The notes: generated by a model from the letters alone, not told the origin. A stretch of 64,000 bases of DNA from Dryas octopetala (GCA_963921425.1 OY992834.1:22209923-22273922); one strand, 5' to 3'; counted from the first letter of the stretch, positions 47,233 through 59,276 are shown. Translations and numbers: made by a program.

Positions 47233-48810
47233 CTTGGGAGTAGAGCTAGACTCTGCAATATACTTGGTCATGTATGTGTAGACAACCCTACTTAGACAAT
47301 ATATCTGGTATACATACCTACGAAGACAATATATACATGAGAAACACTTAAAAAATGTAAAACAAAGCAACTAAGTTGTGCCAAGCAAATCAATCCACAA
47401 CCAAGCTCAACAAGTGTCTTGTCCTTAAAAATAGAGTCTGGATGTCTATTGAGTCCTTCAAAAAAAGTGAAGGACCAATCTTCTAGAACAAAAATGTTAG
47501 GGATAACCATCATTGTCAATTTCTTCCTAACCTGGTAACCAGTAGCCCAAGAACATGGTCAGACCAGCTAATATAACAAGAAACTTGACTATTAGTGACT
47601 AATACCACTAGGCCTTTTGTCATTAAGTTCCACCATTAAATTCTTGGCAGTTCATCATTAGTGTTCTAATACATACATATTTCAAACTCAAAAAAGAGTC
47701 TGGCAACCTTGGGTCAAGGACAAAAAATTGGCATCCATATATACCTTCAAGTTTTACTGATGTCATTCAAGTCCTTACATTTGTAAGCTATCTTAAATTC
47801 AACATTTGTTAAACCATATTAAAGTAATTCACCACCACAATATTTGATATTGAGGATGTTAATAGTGCAAGGGAACAGTTCCTACCAAGACATTTAGACA
47901 TATCAAATTAATCTACTATGGCATATGTTCTCATCTGAAGTCCCTAACAAATACTTGGTTCACTTGTTTAATTAATTAGAAAACTTCTTTGTGATGTAAA
48001 TGGAGGATGTATGTGCAGATTGGTGAACTTCAAGAAATCATAATGCTGATAATGTTAATATGTTAATATATTTATTTTAGGGGAACCTCAACTATTTGCA
48101 AACATCCATAAGAAAAATTCTTCATTTGCAAACGAATTGAATAGCCCTGAGTTTGTCCAAAAGGCAAAGTAATATATATTACCTGTATCAAATTAACTGC
48201 TTTCTTAATTGACTGCCCATAGGATTTGCAAGATCCATGAAAACCTAAAAGGAACAATTCAGAAACCAAATTATCCTTTTTACATCTGAGAAAAACTGCA
48301 GCACTTAATCAAATTATTAGTTTCGTTCTTTGCAATAAGAAATAAATTATATAAAGCACCTACTGAGTAAACAATCAAATCAAGTTAAGAGCAGGAACTA
48401 CACCTATTGAAAAATTTCTATAGGTAGATAGACAAACCATGTTACAATTACCTCACATGCCACACAACAGTAAACCATAAACATCTAATTCCCATAGTAT
48501 GCTTTAGAAAGCCAATTAGTGTTGTCTTTCACATCTTTGTGACTAGCCTTGCCTAACAGTAAAGTACTGCAAATAAATGCATTGAAGTGTAAGCATAATA
48601 TATTTAGTGGATCAAATAACCAAATTTGCCAAATAGATTAACTAACAAAAATATAAGAAAATTACCTGTACATCTAAAGCCAGTGGCTGCCAATATCTAA
48701 GGCAAGCAATTAATTAGAGAATAACTAAGCTAGGTCTGCATTAATATGCAAGAAAACTTACCTGACTGAGCATTCGGGGAGCAAAGCTCTCTTTCCATCA
48801 ATGCTATCCA
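47233..48810 (-). pseudogene. Series of exon-like pieces of an unidentified gene
   Basis: On the minus strand several short stretches are bounded by good splice signals: 48810-48762 (TATATTTGTAG/ before, /GTAAGT after; DSIDGKRALLPECSV); 48696-48666 (TTGCCTTAG/ and /GTAAT; in phase with the previous piece, YWQPLALDVQ); 48566 leftwards (TTATTTGCAG/; LLLGKASHKDVKDNTNW in one frame); 48244-48183 (TTCCTTTTAG/ and /GTAATA; FHGSCKSYGQSIKKAVNLIQ); 47252-47233 (TATATTGCAG/ and /GTATGT). A possible first exon ends at 53239 with AAAAG/GTATGT. I do not recognise the protein. The pieces sit inside a DNA transposon, so a captured host gene is the simplest reading. Phase does not hold across all of them. 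Confidence 0.35.
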
Positions 48811-48928
48811 CTACAAATATAAGACCATGGTGGAAACCATATGTATACACACCACATAAGTATTCAGTACCCATTTATCAATAATAAGACAGAGAAGAAA
48901 ATATTTCCATTCATGATTGGGGAATATA

Positions 48929-49260
48929 TGTAAGACCCCGTATTTTTCAAGGAGTTATTTTAAATATTTGCGAATTTATTTTAAGGATTTTTCGGAATTT
49001 ATTTGGAAATTTAAAAGGTTTTGGTTTAATTTTTAATTTTTGTTTTAAATTGGGTGTGACCCAAAGTTGACTTTTAAATTAAATGGGCTTTTGATTTTGA
49101 CTTTGGGTCTGTTGGATAGGTCTCGAGTCCACGAGTTCGTAGACACGCGGCACGCGTCAATCGGAGTTACGGTTTGAAAGATACGGACATGTGAAGTGAG
49201 TGGCACACTTGTAATTTTTACGAAAGTGGTTTTTAAAACCCAAAAAAAAAAGTCAGACTC

Positions 49261-49301
<41 letters not shown>

Positions 49302-52066
49302 CCGCGTCTCTCTCGCCCCTCACCCTCGCGGCCCCTGTCACCGGCACGTGGCGGCGCGTCCGGCGGCGGCTGGGCTGGGTTTTCGGCCCACCAGCCTTGC
49401 CGTCTCTCCCTCTTCCTCCCCCTGGCCGCCGATCACCCACCTGAGCCACCATCGCGACGGATCGACGCGAAGACCGAGAGAGGCTCTCGCCGGCGATCTC
49501 CTTTTTCCGGCGACGACGGGACACCGAACCACTTGGATTTTCTTCCCCAGGCTCCGGCGAGTTCAGCACCAGCCTTCCCTGGCTCTGACGATCCCCCATG
49601 GCGGCGGATCGAAGAATTTTGGCCGGCGGCTTGTACGGCCAATTTTGAGTGATTCCGGCGACTTTTGGCCGTCGACCCAGGTATAAAAGTTTATCCTCAC
49701 GACGTCCCCTCCGTGCCGGTGTAATTTGTTTACGTAAATTTTTAGTTTTGAAATTTGTGCAGGTAGACCACCACAAACCACCACGGGTCCCGCCACGTTT
49801 GGCCGTGCCGATGGCTGGAATTGTTAGTTTTTGGCTTCTGGCCAGTCAACCGAAGCCCGTGGGTGAGTTCTGTGAATTTTGGTGTGTTGTTTGGGACTGG
49901 GCAGCCACCGTGCGGGGTGGTTACCGCCCATTTCGGCTGTTGAACGACCAACTTGTGATATCTGGTTATTAAATTGTTGATTGTCTGGTCTTAACAGGTA
50001 CACGGGCTCGGGAAATCTTATCCCTAATGCCGTTATGCTGCCGGATTTGACATCCGAGTAATGGCGCCGTGAAGGGCACTTTAGTCTTTTCACGCGGTCA
50101 AACTGTGAGTGAAACTTATCGGTTTTTAATGTAGAGTATCGCTAATGAATTGCATATTTGTGTGTTTGTTGTTATGTGTTAGAGAAGGCTAAGTGTAGGA
50201 TTTAGATCATGAGAATGAATAGATGAAGATTTGAGGCTAGGAAATTAATTAGGAATTATAGAGTTAGCCCGAGAATAATTGTTGGATTAGAGAAGAAATA
50301 CTTATTGTCGAGGAATTACGAATGAGGACTAAGCAATTATACAGTAGATTGTGAGTATAAGTGGCAAACAAGTGAGGAGTCGTGAGTAGGAATCAATTTC
50401 GGAAGGGATTCGGTGTAGCTCGGGATAGACTGTGAGTGGATCTTAGGTTTTCGAAATGGCTTGCACATTTTATAATTCAACTTTTGTCTTGATTTATTTG
50501 AGTATAGACAGTTTTTGGAAATGATTTTTGGTATTATTTGGGGGAAGTTTTATTATTGAATTTCTGTCATTTAGAAAATGATTTTGATCGAGCAGCTTTC
50601 ACGATTTGAGAATGAATTTATTTAAGCGGATTTATTGGAAGAATTAAATTTCAACTTTATCTAGAGGAGTATTTTTGAGATGTGGTTGATTGAGATATCC
50701 AAAAGCGGTTTCCAACCGCCATATTAGTACCCCCTTCAGCAAGTATATATTGCTCTGCACTCGCCTAGAGATGACTCGGCGGTGTACGACCAGCACTCGC
50801 TCTGCACTTGCCTAGTTGGCGGTGTATGACCAGCATGACATTTGCTCTGCACTTGCCTAGTAGGCGGTGTACGACCAGCATTTGCTCTGCACTTGCCTAG
50901 TCGGCAGTGTATGACCAGCTTCACAGCAGGTATAGATTTGCTCTGCACTTGCCTAGAGATGACTCGGCAGTGGATGACCAGCAGTTCCCTGGGTACTAGT
51001 GTGGCGTGAGTTTTCAGTTGTGGAGTATTTTGAGAAATGAATTTGCATCAGTAAATATTTTAAATGACATTTTCAGTAAGACCTTGTGTCTTAAATCAGT
51101 TCAGATTTGATACTTCTTCGTTTGAACAGTCTCATTGCTTTTTCAGTATATCGAGGTTTATTTGAGTTGAAAGTTTTTAGCCTAAATTATTTATATACAG
51201 TTAATAATATTGATTTCAGCTTGAGAACTGTGTTACTTTCAGAGTTTGATTTACGGTTTGAGGGGATTTAAAAAATGGATTTGAAAGAAGAGATTTTGAA
51301 AATAGTTTTAAAGCTGGGGGATTCCAAAGAGTGAGATTAGGGTGATTTCAAAGAGCGACGTGAGTGAAATTAGATAGTCTATTTCGTTGCTTTGTGTGCT
51401 TGTGTACATCTGGTTGCTAGGATTTGGTTTGACTAGGACTTGGTAAAGTGTAGGCTTGAATCTTGAGGATGGAATTAAAGATGATTATGCATTGAGGTTA
51501 TTATTTAAGACGAGAATGATTTGAGATTGAGGTTAATAGTTGACGTTTAGGCAATTGATTTGTCAAAATGATGATTATTATTTAATGATGAGATTTAAAT
51601 TGAATACGAGGATTTATGATTTATTTTGATGCTTGGATGATTGTTGATGAAATTATTGTGTGATGGAATGTTTATTGATATTATTATGGATTATTCTTGA
51701 GCATGGAAATTGAAGGATTATTTGAGGATTATGGTTTAAGTCATTTCACTCATACGAACTCTAGTGAGCTTACCGGGTTGTTTATTTAAATGACCCGGTG
51801 TACCATGGATATGGTACAGTGTGGTTATTGGTGTTTTGCAGGTTAAGCAGGCTGAGGAGGCAGTGAGGAGAAGACGAGACAGTGGGATCCATTTTAACTT
51901 GATTTAACTGATTTTATACAGTAAATTTTACATAAATGTTTGGGCTCACACTCTGATTTATTTAACATATTTATTTATTATATTAAATGCATGACTCATT
52001 CTTTAAAAAGAGGTTTAAAGGACAAAGTTTCAGTGTATTTTTAGGCCCTAGGATCGGGGCGTTACA
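48929..52066 (+). mobile_element. Solo LTR, TGTAACG family, with hairpin minisatellite
   Basis: Ends TGTAAGACCCCGTATTTTTC at 48929 and GATCGGGGCGTTACA at 52066, with perfect target duplication ATATA (48924-48928, 52067-52071). It is 3138 bp. In order it shows a CT tract (49264-49298), GC-rich leader (49320-49700), donor-like CAG/GTATAAAAG near 49680, a second acceptor/donor-like TTTGTGCAG/GTAGAC near 49762, the exon-like block (49998-50104), minisatellite (50740-50987), and CCGGGT hairpin (51774-51799). It is the closest match to the copy at 11293-14518. Confidence 0.9.
50740..50987 (+). repeat. Hairpin minisatellite, GCTCTGCACTTGCC type (5 units)
   Basis: Five units. One has GGCAGTGTA where most have GGCGGTGTA, changing a stem U.G to U-A and so keeping the pairing. 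The first and last units have the long loop TAGAGATGACTC. Confidence 0.9.
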
Positions 52067-52071
52067 ATATA

Positions 52072-53690
52072 TCAACATCTCATTGTGTTCACACACATTC
52101 ATGTACATACTTTTGATCGAAATTCATCACCAGCGAGTGAGTTACCACTTGTACATGTCTAGTAATTATCTGAAGATTCCAAGGAAAAGAAAGAAAGAAA
52201 GAAAGAGTTCAGATGATGGTTTCCACTTTTGCTTTTCTTTCTTTTTTACTGCATAAACAAAGAATCTAACTTATAGAAATTGATGCAGAATAATTATGCG
52301 AAGAAATGTAGTTGTATGTAAAAACCATGTCACTTAGTATTATTCTTTGTTAGTCTGCTCCTTAAGTTGTTGCAATCATCAAATAAACTTTGTTTCTAAA
52401 GAAGACTGAGAATTAGAAGACTAATAGAACACAGTTAAAACAACTAGGAAATAGGTAAGCCAAGGTAAATCTCGTGCATCATCAGTAACCCAAAACCTTT
52501 TTAAATATATATAGAGGTAGGATTCTAGTTAAAAAAAACATCCAGAATGATTATGAAAAGTAATATCACATTCTTTTAAAAGCAAATTGAATGATATTCT
52601 ACTATCTGTCTAACCAAAAGCAAGATATAATATCATCTACATCATTCTCCAACCACAAGGAATATCCTCTCACAGCTATGAGCAGGCAAAGATAGAGCAC
52701 ATTCATTGTCTGTCTCCAACTTTCCTTAGATTGAAAACATTGATGATAAGCAATTGTATAAAAAGCAGAAATCTGATAGACTCACTAGGGAAATCAGATG
52801 AGCCACATCCTTCTCTCTTTCATGGTGAAAATTTTATGAATAAAAGACTCGATCAAATGGGTAACACAAAATCCAATTAATTAACAAAATTTGATTAAAA
52901 AAGGGGTTATATTCTGTTTGCTATAAGATCAAGATTTAGAGAGGTAGAATAATCTAATTTCGTAAAAAGATATTAATTAAGAACAAAACCCCTACCCAAA
53001 CCATAACCCATCATTGACAAAGTCACAAAACCCCAATTCCCAAATATAAAAAAAAATCCTAACTCCCAAAATTTCAGAGACAGTAAGCTAAGCCACCAAT
53101 CAGAAATATAGATAAATGAATAAGCTAAAATCAGTAATTGAAGACCCTAAATCAAACCCCTAACCCGTGAGTCATTGAATCCCCAAATCAAAACCCTAAC
53201 CCTAAATCCCTAATTTCAAATTTCAGAGATGAGACATACCTTTTGATTTTGGGAGAGATGAGAGTGAGAGATGAGATCGAGCCTCGTGGGTGTGGGTGTG
53301 GGTGGTCTCGAGACTGGGAGAGACGCGAGATCGAGACTTTGAGAGTGAGATCGAGAGAGATCGCGACTGAGTACTTGCTGAGTGTTTCTGGAAATGGGAG
53401 ATCGCGACTCGCGAGTGACTAAGTGAGAGCTGAGAGTGAGAGTCTTTGACTTGACTCATATATGCTGTCATGATGAGAGAGAGGAGGGAGAGAGGAAGCT
53501 TTTGGGAGTGGTCCTGTCGCCATCGGCCGCGGGACGAGAGAGTTCTCGCCGGAGAAGATGATCGGTGCTGGGAGAGGGAAGTGAGAAATCGCGAAGAGAG
53601 CTAGATAGAGGAGAGAAATGTGAGAGTCAGGAGAGAGAAAAAATTTAAGTAGGAAAAAAAAACATATCAGGTGTGTTTAAGTGTCAAGAC
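52072..53690 (-). other. Interior of the CACTA-like element with possible first exon
   Basis: Mostly AT-rich. From 53540 to 53239 on the minus strand there is a TC-rich leader-like stretch ending AAAAG/GTATGT, which looks like a 5' untranslated or short first exon. The serine/arginine-rich frame at 53223-53471 is a reading of this low-complexity DNA. Confidence 0.35.
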
Positions 53691-53918
53691 AAAAAAATTA
53701 TAAGTGTTTTGTTAAGATATCAGTCAACAGTTTAGACTGATATCTTTATAAATTCTTTAAAAAAAAAAAGTTATATATCAGTTGATAAAAATCATGTGAT
53801 TTCTAATAGAGTTTAGAAATCAGCTAAAAAATTATCTGATATTATAATTTTTACAATATCAGTTAATTTCAAATCTGATATTAAATGGGTGATATCTATT
53901 GACAGTTTTGTTGTAGTG
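53691..53918 (-). repeat. Right terminal and subterminal repeats of the CACTA-like element
   Basis: Seven or more GATATC, CTGATAT and ATATCAG motifs lead to the terminal GTTTTGTTGTAGTG, the inverted match of the left end. Confidence 0.65.
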
Positions 53919-54860
53919 CTCATAAGTACAGCATGCCAATTTTATACCATCCATTACTCTAAAAAGCAAAAAGAAAACAAATAAATAGAGAAAAAATTGA
54001 AAAGTACAAAGATATTACAATAATAAAAAAAAAAATTGCATCTAATTAACAATTGGAAATCAAAGTCTCAATAAAAACTGAAAGTAAATAGAAAGAATCA
54101 ATGATTTCATACAATACAATCCCTAATGCCAAAAGAACCAATGATTTCAATACTAGAACTTGATCTCCACAGCAAAACAAATCACCAAATCACTAAGAGA
54201 GGTTAACAAAGTTAAAAACGCAATTCAATGTGCCCTAGAACTCAATTTTGATTTGCAAATCACAACAAAAACAGAGAAATATAAATAATAAAGAATCGCA
54301 ACTACGATAAAAAACACAAAAATCTAACAAAAAATAGAATTGCAATCTAAACTTGAAGCAAATCAACATTCTATAAAGAACAACACCCATATCGATATGA
54401 AAAAATCAAAATCGCAATCCAAAATTAAAATTAATCAAGAAAATTAAGAAACCAAACTTGAACAAATTGTGATCCGTAAAGACGAACAACAACCTACATA
54501 TGTCGATCAATAAACTTGAGTGATCTGTAAAGACGAAGAACAACCTACATATGTTGATCAATTAATATACTTGAAATTCTATATATCGCTCTCTCCATAT
54601 AAACGAGAGCAAATTGCAACTCATTGATGAAGACACCGTTTTTCAACGAAAGAAAACTGAAACTAGAACAACGAACTCAACTTTTTAAATTAAATGATCT
54701 TCCACGTATGAAAGGGCAAAGAGGTAATTAAACTTTGAATAAAATGCACAGTTGGCAAGCTCAAGGAGTACTCATTAAAATCAAGTTACCTTGTTATTAA
54801 ACTATTTTATAGAGAACCTGATGGTTATATATTATAAGGGTTAAGAACCCCAACGTAATT
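53919..54860 (-). other. AT-rich region, possibly the 5' side of the MULE
   Basis: It continues the sequence left of the CACTA-like element. No gene is seen. An AAGGGCAAAGAGGTAATTAA motif near 54712-54731 is reminiscent of MULE terminal repeats, but no inverted partner was found. A 51-bp tandem duplication lies at 54471-54575. Confidence 0.3.
54471..54575 (+). repeat. Tandem duplication, 51-bp unit, two copies
   Basis: Each copy runs GATCYGTAAAGACGAA through CAACCTACATATGT, with a few differences. Confidence 0.8.
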
Positions 54861-55035
54861 TACTAATTTTTTAATTGGTAATTCTGTGACAGTTACCGTT
54901 TTTATGTTTTTAATTGGTAATTGTCACAAAATTATTCTGTTTTAATTGGTAAGTATCATACAGTTACAATTTTTTAATTGGAAATTGTCACACAGTTATC
55001 GGTTTTAGACTTGATGACTGTGTGACAGTCACCAC
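54860..55035 (+). repeat. Local repeat cluster TTTTAATTGGTAAT / TGTCACA
   Basis: Four to five irregular copies of TTTTAATTGGTAA followed by TGTGACAGTTACC-like or TGTCACA sequence. Confidence 0.65.
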
Positions 55036-56349
55036 ATTGACTATTCAGCCCTAGAAGAAATTACCAAGCTTTGGTAACCCGCTTTTAGAACCAAATAATC
55101 AATGTAAGGCTTAGATTTAAAACAAAATACTGCGTTGCATCAGAGATAAACTATGCAGCAGCGTAAAAGAAAGCAAATACTTTAGATGAAACCAACCTCC
55201 AAGATTACATAAATTAATTGTAATCTCTACAAATAGTTTCGAATGTTAATGAGTTGAAGTAAATATAAAGATACTCTTTACATAAAAACAAAAGAGAAAT
55301 CAACCTTTAGATTGCCCATTGTCACATTTCTTCCACGCTGCTTCTACAGTTCAACTATTATACAAAACAAACTGCTGCAACGTTAAATGATGCACCGGGT
55401 TAAAGAACAAACCCGATAAGCTATAAAGCTCGTATGGGTGAACCAGCCCACAAGTAAACAGAAACAAATATCATCACTTAGTAGTATGATATATAAAAAT
55501 ATCATGCAATATCAATTCTGGAATTAACATCTAGGTTATCACACACATAAATAGTGGTAACAACCATCATAATTCAACATGAAAATAATATTAAAGCTGA
55601 TACAACCACATTAAAATAGTGGCAAAACATCACCATCATCATTAACAATTAAACAAGTAATGGCATCTCAAGCTCATTACAAATTACGTATCCACCATAC
55701 AGTTTAATAGTTAATCAATAATTTAACTATTAATCAATATCTCATAATCATATTCACATTTTAATGATCATGATGCCATATGAATTATAAGTCACGCACA
55801 TCAATGCATGCGTACCTGGCCTGTAGAAAAGGCAACACATGTATACCTGTACAAATGACAGTGGACCCATACTAATTAATAATCAAATTTATTAACTACC
55901 TCCCTGTCAGTGAAAACTGAACGGGCAGTAAGACGTCTTAACCATTTGATCATCAGATCACAACAACCTAGCTTACTTAAAGAAGTAGTAACCACGCGGT
56001 TGTACAAATTACAACAACCGTCCCTAGAGAGCCACAGCTCGCTAAATAAACCTCACTGGTGGATTTAGGGGATCGAACCCAAGGTCATCACTATGTAACC
56101 TGAAAGTTTAATTTAGGTGATCTATTCACTCAATTAACTTGATTAAATTCACTTTCAGTGATCGGACCCCAATTTTTATTTTATATGATCATTCATGAAC
56201 TAGTCAAACAGACACAACTCTGACGATGCAGTAACTAAAATCTGAAACTCCAGATTTACTTGTAAAATCAAACCAACTTCAGTAAATACCACAAGTCAGA
56301 ACACACCAGGGAATTGAGTGACACCCTATGCACTCAAAGGATCCATCAA
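55036..56349. other. No gene seen; holds a hairpin motif shared with the LTR family
   Basis: AT-rich DNA. At about 55392-55436 it has ACCGGGTTAAAGAACAAACC, then CGATAAGC and AGCTCGTATGGGTGAA, in the same order as the 3' region of the TGTAACG LTRs (read on the minus strand). It may be an old relative of those LTRs. Confidence 0.4.
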
Positions 56350-57754
56350 TGTAGGCATCCCAGTGCTATCAACAACTAAAGTGGTGTGTGGACAGATTTA
56401 ACAAACTTTCATTTAGCATTCATGGTCTAAGTTAACATGCTAAAGTGAAGTGTGTGATCTTGTGAAGATATTTTCGAATCAATAATCAGCAACACATAGG
56501 AAACAAATCACAAACAAGCCACACGATTGTTCACCCAGAAAACCACTAACGGTTAAAAACTGGGGGTCTTTCCAGCTGACCAAGCAATCCACTAAAGAAG
56601 AAGTTCAATACAAAAGGAGCACACAACACACAAGCTCAATCACTAAGTCCTAGACTAAGTGGCAGCTTTCTTACCCCTTTGTGCAACTTCCATAAGCAAG
56701 GCAATCGGTCATTCATGAAGAAGGCAGCTCCAACTCCAAGCTCATCAACCCATGGCACCAATTCACACCAAGCCCAGTAGATTCATCAATGTATGAACAT
56801 GATATGCCAATGTTGGATTATTAAAAAGAAGATCAACCTTCTCAAGCTAGAGGCATGAAAAGGTTGATATTGAATCCTTCAACTAAAATCTAAAATGAAT
56901 GTGTTTGAAGAATATATAAAAAGATTTAAACACTCAAACCCATTTAGAATTTTAGATGAAACAAACAAGTTCAGAAAATCTTTTTGATTTTTAAGAATTA
57001 AATGAACATTTTCTGACTTGATAAAAATGAGCACTCACCCTGAAAAATACCCAGGCATAAAACCACGAAAATACCCACTAAAAATGCTCATTGACACACT
57101 GAAAAGTCTGAACGGAATATATCATATACCCGTACACACACACACACCATTTCCATGTTTGCCCGAGCCACGTGGAAGCCAATCAATGGCTGTCCACAAG
57201 AGACGAATAAGGGGCATATTCCTTTTGTCCTAGAGGGGTATCCTAGTATTACTAAGGATAGGAATGAGGAGCTGTAAAAACCAATATTGCTTTATTTTGC
57301 AAAAATCAAAAATGGAGAAGATGATGAATAGTGCTGATGTGTGTGTAAGTGTGTGGCGTGAATGACTAAGATGCAATCAGATCTGATTGATATAGTGGGG
57401 GAACCAAGTCATGTGCAATGCACATGTATGTTTAGTAAAAAACAGAGAATGGGCTTTCAATGAAATGGGCTTTAAAAGAAAAACCCGAAATGGCCCCACT
57501 GCAGTGTCTGTCACTGTATCAACCACTGTACGTGAAAAACATTGTTCTTTATGACTAGTCAAATGGACAGAAAAATGATATTTTCATGAATTGAATGAAG
57601 TGCAGTATACCTTGAGTCTTGTTCATTCTTGACTTCTTCATTACAGCTGAACTTGTCCTTAATCTAGCCTAGAGCTTGTGAGTGATTAAATAAAAATAAA
57701 TACAATGGTTTTGACAAGGAAAATAGCCAATATAACAAATCCTAGAAACTAACA
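56350..57754 (-). repeat. 3' LTR of the copia element
   Basis: It runs from TGTTAGTTTC (57754, minus) to GGGATGCCTACA (56350), about 1.4 kb. The right edge is well placed by the polypurine tract. The left edge rests only on the TG..CA rule. Confidence 0.55.
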
Positions 57755-58083
57755 ATCTCCCCTTTTGGCTTTCCTTGACAAAACATCAACCCATTCACCT
57801 CACAAGACTCTCAACACTCAGCCCAACACTATGTTATAATGTACCTGCAAGAAGAAGTATTTGCACAACACAAAATATGATAGTACAGCAACCAACACAG
57901 CAAGCAATGTAGAGTAAACAAATACATTCTCCCCCTTTTTGTCATGGAAAGACAAAAAGACATACATAAAAAATAAGAGTGAAGTGCAAGAGAGCATAGA
58001 GTTGGAAAATGTGCAAGAAAAATCAATGGCAACATGATCAAAAAAGAACTGAAGTAAATGTCATAACTTCCCTGAAATTTGAA

Positions 58084-58130
58084 CTCCCCCTAAAGAAAAA
58101 CTCCCCCTAAATGTTAACTCCCCCTAAAGC
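58084..58130 (-). other. Triple polypurine repeat in the copia 3' region
   Basis: On the minus strand TTTAGGGGGAGTT occurs three times about 17 bp apart, with a fourth AAAAAGGGGGAG near 57932. Repeated purine tracts of this kind are common in SIRE-type elements. Confidence 0.7.
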
Positions 58131-59276
58131 TGATAATCTGCAGCAGCTGCAGCATCTCAATACCGGGCTTGCATAATATAGACATATAATATGAGGGGCA
58201 GCTAGAGAAGAAAATAGGCATGCAAAAAAGACTGAAATGCCCTTTAATGAACAGTAACCCAAAGAACTGAATGGTCGTGCTAAAATGACTGTATGTGACG
58301 ACTGCAGACCAATCAAAATGGACAAAGTTCGTACAGAACAGAACTGGGACATAAAACAGTCATGGAATTTGACGAAAAGATAGAGGAATCCTGGAAGAGT
58401 TGGAAGCAATGACACACAAGAAAAATCTACGAGTTAGATGTGCTTCAGGGATTTTATTTTTGACAAAACAACAAACACAATTGAAAAGAATTAACCACCA
58501 ATGTCAACACTCTAATAGATATAGAAAATGAAGATTGCAAATTTTGTGCAAGAAAATAAGCATATTTGGGATATAGGGAGGTCAATGCTAGCATTCAAGA
58601 CTTGTTCTAGATGGAAAAACACTGTCAAAGACAACCAAAGAGGTTGAATAAGTTTCATCCACAAAAGGAGATTAGAATTTGGCCACTCAAGAGAATTTCT
58701 ACTTTGGGAACAAATCTTGAAAACAAAGTTTTTTTTTTTCAACTCATGACAATGGCTATGAGAAAATTATTTTCATTTGTTTTGTTTAGGCACATCCCAA
58801 AATAAGTGCAATGATTTGGTCCAATTTTGCGACTCTTTACCCTAGAACACCATAAAAACACCTTATTTCTCCCTAGGGCCGTGACTTCTTTGGTCACACT
58901 TCCTTTTTTTTTGTTATTTTTGTATGGTGCACATTTGTTCAAATGAGAAAAACTTAGCTGAAGATGGGTCATAAAGGAGAAATTATATTGAAAGACTAAA
59001 TTGCATCCTCAAACAAATTGTCTTTGAAACGTATGTAACAAGTTTGATTGACCATGACAAAGTGTTAAATAAAAAGAGATCTCAAAGCTAACATTGGACA
59101 AGAAGAAAGGATTATGCTTATTGACATGACACATGTGATGCAAGAACCTTTTTGAATATCAAAGAGAGTGTGACAAGTAATGTTAAGACCTTTCAAAATG
59201 GTTATTAAAAAAAAACGAAACTACTTAAACCAAAGAAAGGAAACTTAAACAATGAAGCACATTTAACTACAAAGAA

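Larger units (their letters stand above)
43596..53918. mobile_element. CACTA-like DNA transposon, non-autonomous, 5.3 kb plus two nested LTRs
   Basis: The left end TACTACAACAAAATTGTCAA and the right end, read inward, CACTACAACAAAACTGTC are inverted repeats that continue as AATAGATATCA. Behind both ends are many GATATC/CTGATATC motifs in both orientations, the kind of subterminal repeats CACTA elements use for transposase binding. The flanking triplets CCC and CTC may be a 3-bp target duplication with one difference. No CACTA transposase is visible. It carries short exon-like pieces on the minus strand and two solo LTRs (43948-45841, 48929-52066). Confidence 0.6.

Noticed and set aside
55960-56080. 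Possible tRNA-like fold with ACCACGCGGTTG and GGGGATCGAACCC
   Set aside because: The GATCGAACCC resembles a T-arm complement, but I could not find a matching acceptor stem and anticodon arm at proper spacing.
58084-58130. TTTAGGG-like motifs as interstitial telomere repeats
   Set aside because: They are TTTAGGGGGAG purine tracts of a copia element, not tandem 7-mers.
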